62,870 nucleotides of DNA, taken from CAZFLD01 sp964519835. Lineage in GTDB: Bacteria > Spirochaetota > Spirochaetia > DSM-27196 > CAZFLD01. The DNA is taken from positions 1 to 62,870 of the forward strand of contig CAZFLD010000018.1 of NCBI GenBank assembly GCA_964519835.1, read 5' to 3'. Numbering within the stretch: position 1 is the stretch's first letter; each line of letters opens with the position of its first letter. Below are positions 23,702-32,889 of the stretch, in pieces. Position numbers and translations under genes: made by a program. Below the pieces are notes generated by a model. It made no database searches, was not told the DNA's origin, and saw only the letters and a program-made list of their open reading frames with translations.

Positions 23702-24975
23702 CGCTGATCCGCTCCTCTGCGTAGCTCGGCGAGCGCCTGGTTCGCCGAGTCGGCACTGTAGCGGCCCGAAGCCTGGATTCGTTTGACCACCTCCGGGATT
23801 TCTTTGCCGCGGGCGCCGGCCGCGAAAGCCAGTCTCCGCCCGTGGAGCTTCATGTGCCCGCTTTGAATGCCCGGACCAACCAAGGCATTCAGCGCGGCGA
23901 GGTTCTGGGCAAGACCGAGGGCGGCAGCGTATCGGCCGAGACGCTTTGCGCCGGGGTTGCCCATGATCGCCAGGTTTGCCTTTGAGGCGGGCGTTGCACC
24001 CACGGCGCCGCCGAGGCTTCCCAAAGGCACGGGCAACTCGATACGACCGACGAGCGCACCGCCCTCCTCGCGGCTAAACGTCGTAAGAGGCTGATAGCGG
24101 CCGTTTTTGACCGCGTAGACGTGGCACGCCGCCTCGATCCCCCGCGTATCGTTGCCCGTGGCCGCCGCAAGGGCGGATACGCCGTTCATAATACCCTTGT
24201 TATGGGTCACCGCCCGCGCGGGATCGTAGAACGCGATTTCCCACGCTCGCACGATCCGGGACACAATGTCGCCGCCCGCGAGGCCCGGGATACTCAGCGC
24301 GTCTTCCGGCAACACACAGTTTGCGGTCGCCACGCGCCTCGACCCATCGTTCGAAAGAATTGCCAAAAGCGGTTTTGTGTCGAGGCGGTCTTCGAGGAGT
24401 CGCGCGGCACGCTCGGCCACGCTATTTGCGAGGTTCGCTCCCATCGCGTCGCAGACATCAATCAAGATCTCCAGGCGAACCACGCCGGCTTCGGAAAAGC
24501 GAGTTACGCCGAATCCACGAAACCCGCCACCTCGCCGCGCCATCGGTGCAAGGATGCCTTGGAACGCGTCCACGATCTCGGCCTCGGCGGCACGGACATG
24601 GTCCTCGAGCGTAGGACGCCCCGTGTTGTCCAGATAGACATGTGCGGCGATAAGCGGCTCGGCACCGGTGGTACCAAACCCGCCGTTTCGTGCCACGATC
24701 CGTGCCATATAGCCGGCGGCGGCAACAACACTCGGTTCTTCTGTAGCAAGTGGCAGGTTTACCAAAGCGCCGTCGATGAGAAATCCCTCCGCTATGCCGA
24801 GGGGGAGGTCCATAAAGCCGACGGCATTCTCCACGAGAACCTCCGCGAGCTCGGACTCGGCGCTGATGCCCCCCGCGACACCTCCGGCGACCCGGGCAAC
24901 GGCCGCCCGACGCTCCTCGACGGTCATCTTCCGGAACCGCGGAGGGAGTTTGGGCGGGTCGGTAGGTGCACTCAC
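23698..24975 (-). CDS. mvaA: Hydroxymethylglutaryl-CoA reductase, class II type
   Basis: This 425-aa protein starts at GTG overlapping the stop of fni. Motifs of class II HMGR are visible: NAVGFMDLPLGIAEGFLIDG (ENVIG-like segment with catalytic Glu), CDAMGANLANS, THNKGIMNG (catalytic Lys region) and the C-terminal MKLHGR with a late His. It reduces HMG-CoA to mevalonate with a nicotinamide cofactor; which one cannot be told from the sequence. The length is close to the Pseudomonas and Borrelia enzymes. It is the committed step of this operon. Confidence 0.95.
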   Translation of the reverse strand: MSAPTDPPKLPPRFRKMTVEERRAAVARVAGGVAGGISAESELAEVLVENAVGFMDLPLGIAEGFLIDGALVNLPLATEEPSVVAAAGYMARIVARNGGFGTTGAEPLIAAHVYLDNTGRPTLEDHVRAAEAEIVDAFQGILAPMARRGGGFRGFGVTRFSEAGVVRLEILIDVCDAMGANLANSVAERAARLLEDRLDTKPLLAILSNDGSRRVATANCVLPEDALSIPGLAGGDIVSRIVRAWEIAFYDPARAVTHNKGIMNGVSALAAATGNDTRGIEAACHVYAVKNGRYQPLTTFSREEGGALVGRIELPVPLGSLGGAVGATPASKANLAIMGNPGAKRLGRYAAALGLAQNLAALNALVGPGIQSGHMKLHGRRLAFAAGARGKEIPEVVKRIQASGRYSADSANQALAELRRGADQR

Positions 24976-26054
24976 GATTGGCCGGCCACCGCGGAGCGAA
25001 ACGACCGGAGACGTCGTTGAAAGTCCGGCTCAAACCACAGGGGAACACGACGAAGAGTCGGGATATCCCGGGCGCCGGTTAGCACCATAACCGTGGTCAA
25101 GACCTTCCGGATCTGCTCGATCTTTTCCACAACCCCATCTACGCCGCCGTCCGCAACGGCACGCACAAACGGTAGCGCCAGCCCTGCAAGCTGGGCACCA
25201 AGGGCCACTGCTTTCGCCACGTCCATACCGGTGCGAATGCCGCCGGAGGCGATAATACTCCGGCGGTCTCTGCCCAGGCTTGCCAGGAGCAGGCCGGTGG
25301 GGGTCCCCCACTCTCGGAATTGCCGCTCCACGTCGTCGGGGCCGTCCGCGCGGCGGCTCGCCTCGACGGTGATCCAGTTTGTGCCACCCGAACCCGCAAC
25401 GTTGACGTACGACACGCCGGCGTCAAAAAGGGACTGCACTTCGGCCGGCCCGATTCCAAAGCCGGTCTCCTTGACAATAACCGGCACCGGAGACACCTCG
25501 CAAAAACGACGAATGCCGTCGAGGATGCCGGTGAAGTCCCGGTCTCCCTCGGGCTGGAACAGCTCTTGACCGGGATTCAGGTGGACGGCAACACCGTCCA
25601 CCTCGAGCTCCCGCAGGAGCTCCGAAAGCTTGAAATGAGAGAGCTGAGTGAGCTGCACGGCGCCGATGTTGCCCAAAACCGGCACATCGGGCGCCAAGCG
25701 CTTGAGCCGAAAGTCGTCCATCACCTCGGGCTTGCGAAACAAAATACGGATCGAGCCCATGCCGACCGGCACGCCCATTCGCTGGGCCGCCTCCGCAAGG
25801 TCCTTGTTGACGCGGTAGCTTTGATTGGAGCCCCCGGTCATCGACGAAATCAAGACCGGCATGCTGATCGGGCGGCCCAAAAATGTGGTGGTGGTATCGA
25901 TCTCGGCGTAGTTTATCTCGGGGAGCGCGCGGTGGCAAAAAAAGACCTCTTCGAGCCCCGTCGAGCCGGCTTCGACCTGGTATCTCTCGGCATCTATACA
26001 GATCTCGAGGTGGCGCCTCTTCCGGTCCCCGATATTACTTCCAGGCGTACTCAC
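24972..26054 (-). CDS. fni: Type 2 isopentenyl-diphosphate delta-isomerase (FMN)
   Basis: This 360-aa TIM-barrel flavoenzyme has MPVLISSMTGGS, GVAVHLNPGQELFQPEG, VIVKETGFG, NVAGSGGTNW and ASGGIRTGMDVAKA, all diagnostic of IDI-2. It interconverts IPP and DMAPP using reduced FMN and Mg. The GTG start lies within the end of mvaS (20-bp overlap). Using type 2 rather than type 1 IDI fits bacterial mevalonate operons. Confidence 0.96.
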   Translation of the reverse strand: MSTPGSNIGDRKRRHLEICIDAERYQVEAGSTGLEEVFFCHRALPEINYAEIDTTTTFLGRPISMPVLISSMTGGSNQSYRVNKDLAEAAQRMGVPVGMGSIRILFRKPEVMDDFRLKRLAPDVPVLGNIGAVQLTQLSHFKLSELLRELEVDGVAVHLNPGQELFQPEGDRDFTGILDGIRRFCEVSPVPVIVKETGFGIGPAEVQSLFDAGVSYVNVAGSGGTNWITVEASRRADGPDDVERQFREWGTPTGLLLASLGRDRRSIIASGGIRTGMDVAKAVALGAQLAGLALPFVRAVADGGVDGVVEKIEQIRKVLTTVMVLTGARDIPTLRRVPLWFEPDFQRRLRSFRSAVAGQS

Positions 26055-27309
26055 GGTAACCGTCGTCCCGGATGGCCTCCAGGTAAAACGAACCTTGAGG
26101 GATGTTGCCGTTTTTGAGGATTGCGTTATACGCGTCTCGTTCGAGGGGAGAGGTCAGCCACTCGAGATACTCGGCAAAATCGGCAGACCGCTCGTTGCGC
26201 CACACGGCGTCCAAGTCCCAGCCGCCGATCACCTCCGGGGCATCCTGCGCAACCGTTCCACCAAGGACGGTCATGGTATTGCCGGACCCGTAGGAGGCGA
26301 TAAACACGTTTTTGCCACAAATGTCGTTGCCAAGCGTTTTGTATCGTTCGTCGAGCAAAAAAGCCAGGGCCAAGTATGCCGACCCCGAGTAGATATTCCC
26401 AATGCGCTTCGCCGCCATAAGAGATTGCGAAAAACCACGGGCGTCGAGGAACTCCTCCGCAGACGCGCCGGTCAAACCCAGGTACTTATTCACCAGTTTT
26501 TGTAGGGCCATCATCGCCATGTGGTGAAACGGCACATGGAAGGCAAACATGTCGGTGCTCTTCAGAACCTCTTCGGGGCTCTGGTTGCGTCGAGAACAAT
26601 GGTCGAGAAATGCCGCCTCCAAGGCCTCGTTATAGCACTGCACCGAGTAGCTGCCCTTTACCTTTGCCGTAGTCGAACCCAACGGCCGGAAAAAGTCGTC
26701 CACATCGCGAGAAAAATAGCCCTGGGTAGCGAGGTCGAGCTCCAACAGGCGCGGGTTGGATGACACAAGCATGGAAATCGCTCCCGCACCTTGAGTAACC
26801 TCTGCCGTAGATGGCGCATCGTAGCGGGCGATGTCCGAGCAGACGACTATGCCGCTTTCGTCCTCCCGTCCCGAAGCCGAAAGAAGTGCGGAAACACTCA
26901 GAAGCGCTATCGTACCGCCGGCGCAGGCGTGTTGGACTTGAAAGGTGGAAATGGATTCCGGAATCGGCGCACCTGACCGTTGCAGCATGCCTTCAACAAA
27001 GGCCGCCACGGGTTTGGAATGGTCTACCGCCGTTTCCGTGCCGACGGCCAGATACCTAACCCTACTCAAATCCTCATTAGGGTTTTGATCGACCAGGCGA
27101 TAGGAAGCCTGTGCAGCCAAGGTTGTGTTGTCTTGCCAGGATTCAGGGAACCGGAACGATTCCTGTCCCGTGACGGATACGGCACGACGAAGGCGTCGCT
27201 CCAAATCGGGGCGTTGTTTTACTCGCTCAGCTACCAGCCGGTCGAGCTCGATTTTGAGGGGAGGGATATACATCGCAATATCGCTCAAACCCACCTGTCT
27301 AGTCATCAT
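26035..27309 (-). CDS. mvaS: Hydroxymethylglutaryl-CoA synthase
   Basis: This 424-aa thiolase-fold enzyme starts at one of two tandem ATGs with AGGA upstream. The catalytic Cys129 lies in QVQHACAGGTIAL, and the His region is in FAFHVPFHHMAM. It condenses acetyl-CoA with acetoacetyl-CoA to HMG-CoA. It is the first gene of the mevalonate operon; no thiolase gene accompanies it here. The divergent AT-rich region upstream likely holds the operon promoter. Confidence 0.95.
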   Translation of the reverse strand: MMTRQVGLSDIAMYIPPLKIELDRLVAERVKQRPDLERRLRRAVSVTGQESFRFPESWQDNTTLAAQASYRLVDQNPNEDLSRVRYLAVGTETAVDHSKPVAAFVEGMLQRSGAPIPESISTFQVQHACAGGTIALLSVSALLSASGREDESGIVVCSDIARYDAPSTAEVTQGAGAISMLVSSNPRLLELDLATQGYFSRDVDDFFRPLGSTTAKVKGSYSVQCYNEALEAAFLDHCSRRNQSPEEVLKSTDMFAFHVPFHHMAMMALQKLVNKYLGLTGASAEEFLDARGFSQSLMAAKRIGNIYSGSAYLALAFLLDERYKTLGNDICGKNVFIASYGSGNTMTVLGGTVAQDAPEVIGGWDLDAVWRNERSADFAEYLEWLTSPLERDAYNAILKNGNIPQGSFYLEAIRDDGYREYAWK

Positions 27310-27450
27310 GCTTTATCCTGCCTTTTCGAATTATCACTTCAAGCGTGCTCGGCTCCTTCCCTCGCCGGCCCTCGGCCGGTACAATATAATGTTCTATATA
27401 TTTGCAAGGCAACGAGACCCCGAACAAAGCCCAAACAGAGCAAACGCGAT
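27310..27450. promoter_or_regulatory. Divergent promoter region mvaS / mnmA with hairpin
   Basis: An AT-rich island (about 27381-27403) carries TATAAT on the plus strand (27385-27390) and TATATT on the minus strand, the latter 18 bp from a TTGCCT. Between it and mvaS lies a perfect inverted repeat CCGGCC-CTC-GGCCGG (27365-27379) that could be an operator or a leader hairpin for the mevalonate mRNA. Confidence 0.45.
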
Positions 27451-28614
27451 ATGACAACCCCCAACACGCACAATACATCAACGGCCAGGGCTGCTTCGGG
27501 CCGGTGGTCGAAGGTAGCGATGCTGCTTTCCGGCGGCGTGGATAGCTCAGTTGCCCTCGCCAGGCTCAAAGAGGCGGGTGCGCCGGGCCTCAGGGCCTAC
27601 TACCTAAAGATATGGCTCGAAGACGATCTTTCCCACCTGGGCGATTGCCCCTGGGAGGAGGACCTCGACTACGCCCGGCGCGTTTGCGACCTTCTCAATG
27701 TCCCGCTTACTGTTGTACCACTTCAAATCCAATACTACGAGAGGGTCGTGAGGTACGCAATCGAAGAGCTCCGCCTTGGCCGGACCCCTAGTCCCGACAT
27801 CTTTTGCAACCGACGGATCAAATTCGGCGCGTTTTTGGACTACCTAAACGACGATTCCACGATGGTGGCGAGTGGTCACTACGCCGGCATCGAGATGGCC
27901 GGCGAAACCGCCCTTCTGACACGGGCGCCGGATCGGGTGAAGGATCAAACCTACTTCCTATCACAGGTGCCCACGGCACGGCTGCGGAGAATGGCGTTTC
28001 CGTTGGAGAACCTCACCAAGGCGCAGGTAAGACAACTGGCGGGCCACTATGGCCTTCCCACCAAGGATCGGAAGGACAGTCAAGGCATTTGCTTTCTGGG
28101 AAGGATTCGATATCCCGACTTTGTGCGTCACTACTTGGGTGAGGAGCCGGGCCCGATTATCGACGCCGAAACCGGCACGGAGGTCGGCAGGCATCGAGGC
28201 TACTGGTTTTTCACGGTCGGACAACGGCAAGGGCTTGGGCTCGGAGACGGTCCGTGGTACGTGACTGGAAAGGACACAACAACCAACGCGGTGTTTGTGT
28301 CCCACGATCCGCTTGCCACAGCGCAGGCCCGCGATGTGTTTGTCGTCGGGGACGAGCATTGGATCGGTGACGGCCGCGCGCGGTTGGAGGCGCCCGACGC
28401 CGCCGGCGCCGATCCGGCACCCGGCCGCCTCACGGTCAAACTTCGCCACGGCCCGGAGGACGAGGCGTGCGTCGCGCAACGGCGTGCGGACGGGCTCTTG
28501 GAGGTCCACCTCGATCGCCCGGACCGCGGTGTCGCCGACGGGCAGTTCGCGGTCTTCTACCGCGGGCGCTACTGCCTCGGAGGCGGTACGATCGAGGCCG
28601 GAGTACGCCGGTGA
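27451..28614 (+). CDS. mnmA: tRNA-specific 2-thiouridylase
   Basis: This is a 387-aa enzyme. LLSGGVDSSVAL (25-36) is the PP-loop, C119 in DIFCNRRIKFG and C214 in DSQGICFLG are the two catalytic cysteines, and GHYAGIE and QTYFLSQV are family motifs. It puts sulfur on U34 of Lys/Glu/Gln tRNAs. The open frame extends upstream antisense to mvaS, so the ATG at 27451 is chosen; its SD is weak. Its stop overlaps the GTG of the response regulator. Confidence 0.95.
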   Translation: MTTPNTHNTSTARAASGRWSKVAMLLSGGVDSSVALARLKEAGAPGLRAYYLKIWLEDDLSHLGDCPWEEDLDYARRVCDLLNVPLTVVPLQIQYYERVVRYAIEELRLGRTPSPDIFCNRRIKFGAFLDYLNDDSTMVASGHYAGIEMAGETALLTRAPDRVKDQTYFLSQVPTARLRRMAFPLENLTKAQVRQLAGHYGLPTKDRKDSQGICFLGRIRYPDFVRHYLGEEPGPIIDAETGTEVGRHRGYWFFTVGQRQGLGLGDGPWYVTGKDTTTNAVFVSHDPLATAQARDVFVVGDEHWIGDGRARLEAPDAAGADPAPGRLTVKLRHGPEDEACVAQRRADGLLEVHLDRPDRGVADGQFAVFYRGRYCLGGGTIEAGVRR

Positions 28615-29285
28615 AGGTCTTGCTGGTCGAGGACGACACGACCATCGCCGAGTTTGTGGCAAAGGGTCTCAAGCAGTCCGGCTACGTGGTGCAGTCGGCT
28701 GAGCGCGCTGAGGACGCCCTCCGATTTGCCTTACAACAGGGCTTTGATGCGATGATCGTCGACATCATGCTCCCGGGCATGGACGGGCTGACCTTTATCG
28801 AGCGCCTCCGGGCGAACGGAGATACCACTCCCATCATCATTTTGAGCGCAAAGCGCACGGTGGACGATCGTGTTAAGGGCATACAGCGTGGCAGCGACGA
28901 CTATCTGACCAAGCCGTTTTCCTTTCAAGAGCTACTGGTCCGCCTCGAGGCGTTGATTCGGCGGTCGCAGATGGCTATGCCGTCATCCCAAATCCGCGTG
29001 GCCGATTTGAGCATCGACATCCCCGGACGGATCGTGAAGCGGGGTGAAACGGCAATCGACCTCCAGCCTCGCGAGTACGCGCTATTGGAGTACCTCGCGC
29101 GCCACACCGATCAGGTTTTGTCGAAGACGATGATCATGGAACATGTGTGGAACTACGACTTTGATCCACAGACAAATGTGGTCGATGTACTGGTCTCGCG
29201 CCTACGGAGCAAGGTAGACAAAGACTTCGAGCCGAAGCTAATCCACACCGTTCGTGGCGTCGGATACGTGCTCCGCACCCCGTAG
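28611..29285 (+). CDS. OmpR-family response regulator
   Basis: This 224-aa protein starts at a GTG that overlaps the mnmA stop (GTGA). The receiver domain has D8-D9, phospho-acceptor D51 (IVDIMLPGMDG) and K101-region (LTKPFSF). The winged-helix DNA-binding domain ends with HTVRGVGYVLRTP. Its kinase is almost certainly the gene at 29828, with one unrelated gene between. The signal is unknown. Confidence 0.93.
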   Translation: MKVLLVEDDTTIAEFVAKGLKQSGYVVQSAERAEDALRFALQQGFDAMIVDIMLPGMDGLTFIERLRANGDTTPIIILSAKRTVDDRVKGIQRGSDDYLTKPFSFQELLVRLEALIRRSQMAMPSSQIRVADLSIDIPGRIVKRGETAIDLQPREYALLEYLARHTDQVLSKTMIMEHVWNYDFDPQTNVVDVLVSRLRSKVDKDFEPKLIHTVRGVGYVLRTP

Positions 29286-29301
29286 GCGGCACCGCGGAAA
29301 C

Positions 29302-29377
29302 GCTCGGCGCGGGCGCGACAGGCTACGGCGGCTTGGTTGCCGTACGTGGAGCGGTGTGCGGGCTCGGCGCGGGCGCG
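29302..29377 (+). repeat. Two 16-bp direct repeats 60 bp apart
   Basis: GCTCGGCGCGGGCGCG occurs at 29302-29317 and again at 29362-29377 in the 129-bp gap between the regulator and the YqfO-like gene. The spacing of 60 bp is close to six helical turns. No terminator is visible here, so the three genes may be one transcript. Confidence 0.5.
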
Positions 29378-29414
29378 TTGACGCCTCAGATCAGCCGCCG
29401 CATACTGGGTCTCT

Positions 29415-29831
29415 ATGTACAAGATTGTCTTTTTTGTGCCCCGGGAGCATGCGGAAGGGGTAAAAGAAGCGATGTTTGCCGCGGGAGCCGGCAGATTCGA
29501 GAACTACGATAGATGTTCCTGGGAGTGCGAGGGCACGGGGCAGTTTCGACCCAGCGATCAAGCGAGTCCGTTTATCGGCAGGAGGCAGGTGTTGGAGCGG
29601 CTCTCCGAGCTCAGGGTCGAGATGATCTGTGAGGACAAGTGTGTCCGCCCCGCCGTCGAAGCCCTGATCGAAGCACACCCCTACGAGGAGCCGGCGTACG
29701 AGGCCTACCGGGTGTTTGCGCTCGCGGACCTTCCGGCCGTAGACGCCGGAGAAGAGCCGCCCAATTACGGGGCGGAGAACTCCCAACAGTGGGCCGACGG
29801 TGGTGCGGCCGAGAACAACGGCGGCAAATGA
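29415..29831 (+). CDS. NIF3/YqfO C-terminal-domain-like protein
   Basis: This 138-aa protein opens with MYKIVFFVPREHAEGVKEAMFAAGAGRFENYDRCSW style residues and continues with VEALIEAHPYEEPAYEAYRV, the pattern of the PII/CutA-like domain inserted in YqfO (NIF3 family), here stand-alone. Such domains are trimeric and are often of unknown role. It lies between the response regulator and histidine kinase genes, and its stop overlaps the kinase start (ATGA). That placement suggests a signal-linked accessory, but this is inference. Confidence 0.75.
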   Translation: MYKIVFFVPREHAEGVKEAMFAAGAGRFENYDRCSWECEGTGQFRPSDQASPFIGRRQVLERLSELRVEMICEDKCVRPAVEALIEAHPYEEPAYEAYRVFALADLPAVDAGEEPPNYGAENSQQWADGGAAENNGGK

Positions 29832-31267
29832 ACAAAAGAAACGGCCCCGGGGTTAAAGGAGTCGGTTCCCATCTCCGCCATTTGGCCAGGCGGACCGATC
29901 TGCGCCTTGCCATGGGCTTCTCGTTGGTGTTTGCGCTCTCGGCAGCAATCCTGTACACGGTCACCTTTCTTACGCTGCTGGGAGCCCTCAATCAGGCTCA
30001 GGCCCGTCAACTCGAAGCGCGTCTCTTGGGCCTGTATGCACAATACAGCACCGGGGGGGTACGGCGCCTTGTAGACGAGATCAACAGTCGGGTCCTTCTC
30101 GATGAGGACCCGTTTTTTGTGCGCATCGCCGACAACAAAAACGACACCGAGTTTGTTGTATACCCGCCGATGTGGGAGGACTTTTCCATATCGGAACGAC
30201 TGGAAGGGATGTCGCCGAATCGCGGGGAGCTTGTCACGCTCCGGTCGCCGGAGAAGGACTATGTGCTGGAAGTGGCAACGATCCGGCTCTCCGACCAGTA
30301 CCTGCTCCAGGTTGGCGTAGGGACCGAGAGTCGAGATAGCCTTTTGACCTTGGTGCGCAACTACTTTGTCCTGATTCTCGGAGCGCTTGTCCTGGTCAGC
30401 TTTGGTGCCGGGATCTTTCTTGCCGGTCGCGCCCTGAGCCCGATTACCCGCCTCCACCGCACGGTGCGGGCGATTGTGGAGACGGGAGATCTAAGCGGCC
30501 GCATTCCAAACCGGGGCGGCAACGACGATCTCGACCAGCTCGTGGTCCTGGTCAACCGCATGCTCGTGAACATCCAGCGCCTGGTGGGCGGCATGGAGAC
30601 AACGCTGGATACGGTTGCTCACGATCTGCGGACTCCGATGACCCGTCTGCGCGGTGTTGCGGAGCTCGCGCTGCGAAACCCGGCGGCGAAGGAAGACGAT
30701 TACCGCGACGCCCTAGAGACCTGTGTGGAGGAGTCACAGCGTATTCTGACACTGCTCAATACGCTGATGGATATCTCCGAAGTTCAGTCGGGTATGCTCA
30801 ACCTGGCGGTGGAATCAATCGACTTGGACGCATTACTCGCCGACGTATGTGAGCTCTTTAGCTTCCCCGCTGAGGACAAGGGAGTAGGCATCCGGTTTGA
30901 GCCGGGTGCCGACGGCGCCCGCGTGCAAGGCGATCCGGTTCGGCTCCGACAGGCTTTTGGAAACCTGGTGGACAACGCGGTGAAGTTTTCTCCAAACGGC
31001 TCCGAAGTATTCGTGCGCTCGAGGATCGACGAGGAGGTGGTTGTCGAGATCACGGACAGCGGCCCAGGCCTTTCCGGCGACGAGCTGTCGCGTGTTTGGG
31101 AGCGCCTGTTTCGTGGCTCAGCCTCCGTGCTGTCTCCTGAGTCCGGCGGCCTCGGACTCGGCCTTTCGTTGGTAAAGGCGGTTATCCATGCTCACGGCGG
31201 GCGCGTGCTCTTGGAGAATCGGCCCGCCGGGGGTGCCAAGGCCGTTGTTTCCCTCGAGCGAGCATAG
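29828..31267 (+). CDS. Membrane sensor histidine kinase
   Basis: This 479-aa protein has TM1 (about 28-52), a periplasmic domain (about 53-175), TM2 (about 178-200) and HAMP (about 200-252). The HisKA domain has H265 in VAHDLRTPMTRL, and the HATPase has its N box in FGNLVDNAVKFSP, G1 DSGPGLS and G2 GLGLGLSL. The start ATG overlaps the stop of the YqfO-like gene; a longer frame upstream is a shadow. It phosphorylates the OmpR-type regulator at 28611. The periplasmic domain is not recognised. Confidence 0.93.
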   Translation: MNKRNGPGVKGVGSHLRHLARRTDLRLAMGFSLVFALSAAILYTVTFLTLLGALNQAQARQLEARLLGLYAQYSTGGVRRLVDEINSRVLLDEDPFFVRIADNKNDTEFVVYPPMWEDFSISERLEGMSPNRGELVTLRSPEKDYVLEVATIRLSDQYLLQVGVGTESRDSLLTLVRNYFVLILGALVLVSFGAGIFLAGRALSPITRLHRTVRAIVETGDLSGRIPNRGGNDDLDQLVVLVNRMLVNIQRLVGGMETTLDTVAHDLRTPMTRLRGVAELALRNPAAKEDDYRDALETCVEESQRILTLLNTLMDISEVQSGMLNLAVESIDLDALLADVCELFSFPAEDKGVGIRFEPGADGARVQGDPVRLRQAFGNLVDNAVKFSPNGSEVFVRSRIDEEVVVEITDSGPGLSGDELSRVWERLFRGSASVLSPESGGLGLGLSLVKAVIHAHGGRVLLENRPAGGAKAVVSLERA

Positions 31268-31348
31268 GTCTGCGCGTGGGCGCACCATGACAAAAGTGTA
31301 ATGCTGGTGAAATGATCCGGTAAGGTTACCACGCTACTCTTAGGATTG

Positions 31349-32773
31349 ATGAACGAGAGAGCTCGGGCACATAGATACAGCGCCCTCTTTGTAGTAGCGA
31401 TTCTCTTGGCACCGATGCCCGCGTGGTCGCAGGATGTTTCGGATATCGATGAAAGCTATCGAATCGTGCGGGCGTATCAAGACGTGCACCGGGCGGTTGC
31501 TCAGGAGGTCCTTCCGGTAACCGTACAGGTCAACGTTGTGGACGTGGTCAGCCGGCCGAACGGGAGTTTTCCCGCGCCTTTTGAGTTTTTCGGAATGCCT
31601 AATCCAGGTAATGAGTTCGAGCGGTCGGGCCTTGGCTCAGGCGTGGTCGTTCGACATCAAGACGGCGGCGTGTACGTTTTAACCAACGCCCACGTAGTAG
31701 GGTCGGCGGACCGCATAAGCGTCACCCTGTACGACGGCAGAGAGTTCGAGGCGGAGCTTGTCGGCAGTGACGACAACCGCGACCTGGCTCTTTTGCGCTT
31801 TGAGACGAACGAACACGTGCCGGTGGCGGTGTTAGGCGATTCATCGGAATTGCAGGTTGGCGATTTTGTGATGGCCTTTGGAAATCCCCTCGGTTTCCAG
31901 TCCACGGTTACCGCCGGCATTGTTAGCGCCGTCGGACGACGGGCCGTGGAACGTTCCGCGGTTGCGCGCTACACGGACTACGTCCAAACCGATGCGGCTA
32001 TAAATCGTGGGAACTCCGGCGGCCCCCTTGTAAACATGGACGGCGAGGTCGTGGGCATCAACACATGGATTGCCTCTCAAACCGGTGGAAGCATAGGAAT
32101 CGGCTTTGCCATCCCGATCAATAACGCCCGCAGCGCCATCGACGATTTTATCGAGCGTGGCGAGATCACATACGGCTGGCTTGGGATTTCCACCGGCAAT
32201 CTGCTTTTTGATCTGGAAAGCGGTCGACAGCTCGATAGCCCGCGCGGCGCATTTGTTTACGGCGTCTTCGAACGCTCGCCGGCAGCCCACGCGGGACTGC
32301 GTCCTGGAGATCTTATCGTGCGCGTTGGTTCGGAGCCGATCGAAGATAGCGATGAATTGATCACGATTATCGCCGTGTTGGAGGCAGGCGTAGAGCCGGA
32401 GTTCGGAGTTGTTCGAAACGGCCGATCCATCACGATTGACGTGGAAATTGGCGCACGACCGGCTGATGACGCGCGTAGAAACTCCGCGCTTTGGCCGGGC
32501 TTTTCGGCTGCAATGCTCTCGGATATGGTCCGGCGCGAGCTTCGTCTGCCGGACGACGCGGGACGTATTGTGATACGTGTCACTTCCGGAGGTCCGGCCG
32601 CCCGCGCGGGCCTTCGAGACGGCGACATCATCAACGCAGTCGACCGACGGGAAATATCGTCTGTCGCGCAGCTTTATGAGTTGATAAACGGAGCGAACGG
32701 CACGTTGCTGTTTTCCGTGTATAGAAACCGCCGAGAGATAACAATCAGCATGGAGGTTGAAGCCCTCCGCTAA
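31349..32773 (+). CDS. DegP/HtrA-type serine protease with two PDZ domains
   Basis: This 474-aa exported protease has an N-terminal signal (about 8-28). The trypsin-like triad is intact: H115 (LTNAHVV), D145 (NRDLALL) and S223 (GNSGGPL). Two PDZ domains follow (about 280-365 and 385-470), as in DegP/DegQ. It probably cleaves misfolded periplasmic proteins. It lies 81 bp after the two-component kinase, a common envelope-stress arrangement. A TTG one codon earlier is in frame; ATG 31349 with TAGGA upstream is preferred. Confidence 0.92.
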   Translation: MNERARAHRYSALFVVAILLAPMPAWSQDVSDIDESYRIVRAYQDVHRAVAQEVLPVTVQVNVVDVVSRPNGSFPAPFEFFGMPNPGNEFERSGLGSGVVVRHQDGGVYVLTNAHVVGSADRISVTLYDGREFEAELVGSDDNRDLALLRFETNEHVPVAVLGDSSELQVGDFVMAFGNPLGFQSTVTAGIVSAVGRRAVERSAVARYTDYVQTDAAINRGNSGGPLVNMDGEVVGINTWIASQTGGSIGIGFAIPINNARSAIDDFIERGEITYGWLGISTGNLLFDLESGRQLDSPRGAFVYGVFERSPAAHAGLRPGDLIVRVGSEPIEDSDELITIIAVLEAGVEPEFGVVRNGRSITIDVEIGARPADDARRNSALWPGFSAAMLSDMVRRELRLPDDAGRIVIRVTSGGPAARAGLRDGDIINAVDRREISSVAQLYELINGANGTLLFSVYRNRREITISMEVEALR

Positions 32774-32791
32774 CCAACGTAGTGTCCTCCG

Positions 32792-32861
32792 CCGCCGTTC
32801 CGGGCGTGGCTATACCTCTTCGCCACCCGTATGGGTGATCGTCCGGACGGCGGTTTTTTTT
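32792..32861 (+). terminator. Terminator of the htrA-like gene
   Basis: CCGCCGTTCCGG at 32792-32803 pairs (with a bulge) with GTCCGGACGGCGG at 32841-32853; an inner GTGGC/GCCAC adds a second stem. Eight T follow at 32854-32861. Confidence 0.8.
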
Positions 32862-32889
32862 GCTCTGCCCTTGTACTGGACACCGCCGG

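Noticed and set aside
26980..27450. N-terminal extension of mnmA (157 codons)
   Set aside because: It runs antisense through mvaS and across the divergent promoter; the family starts at 27451.
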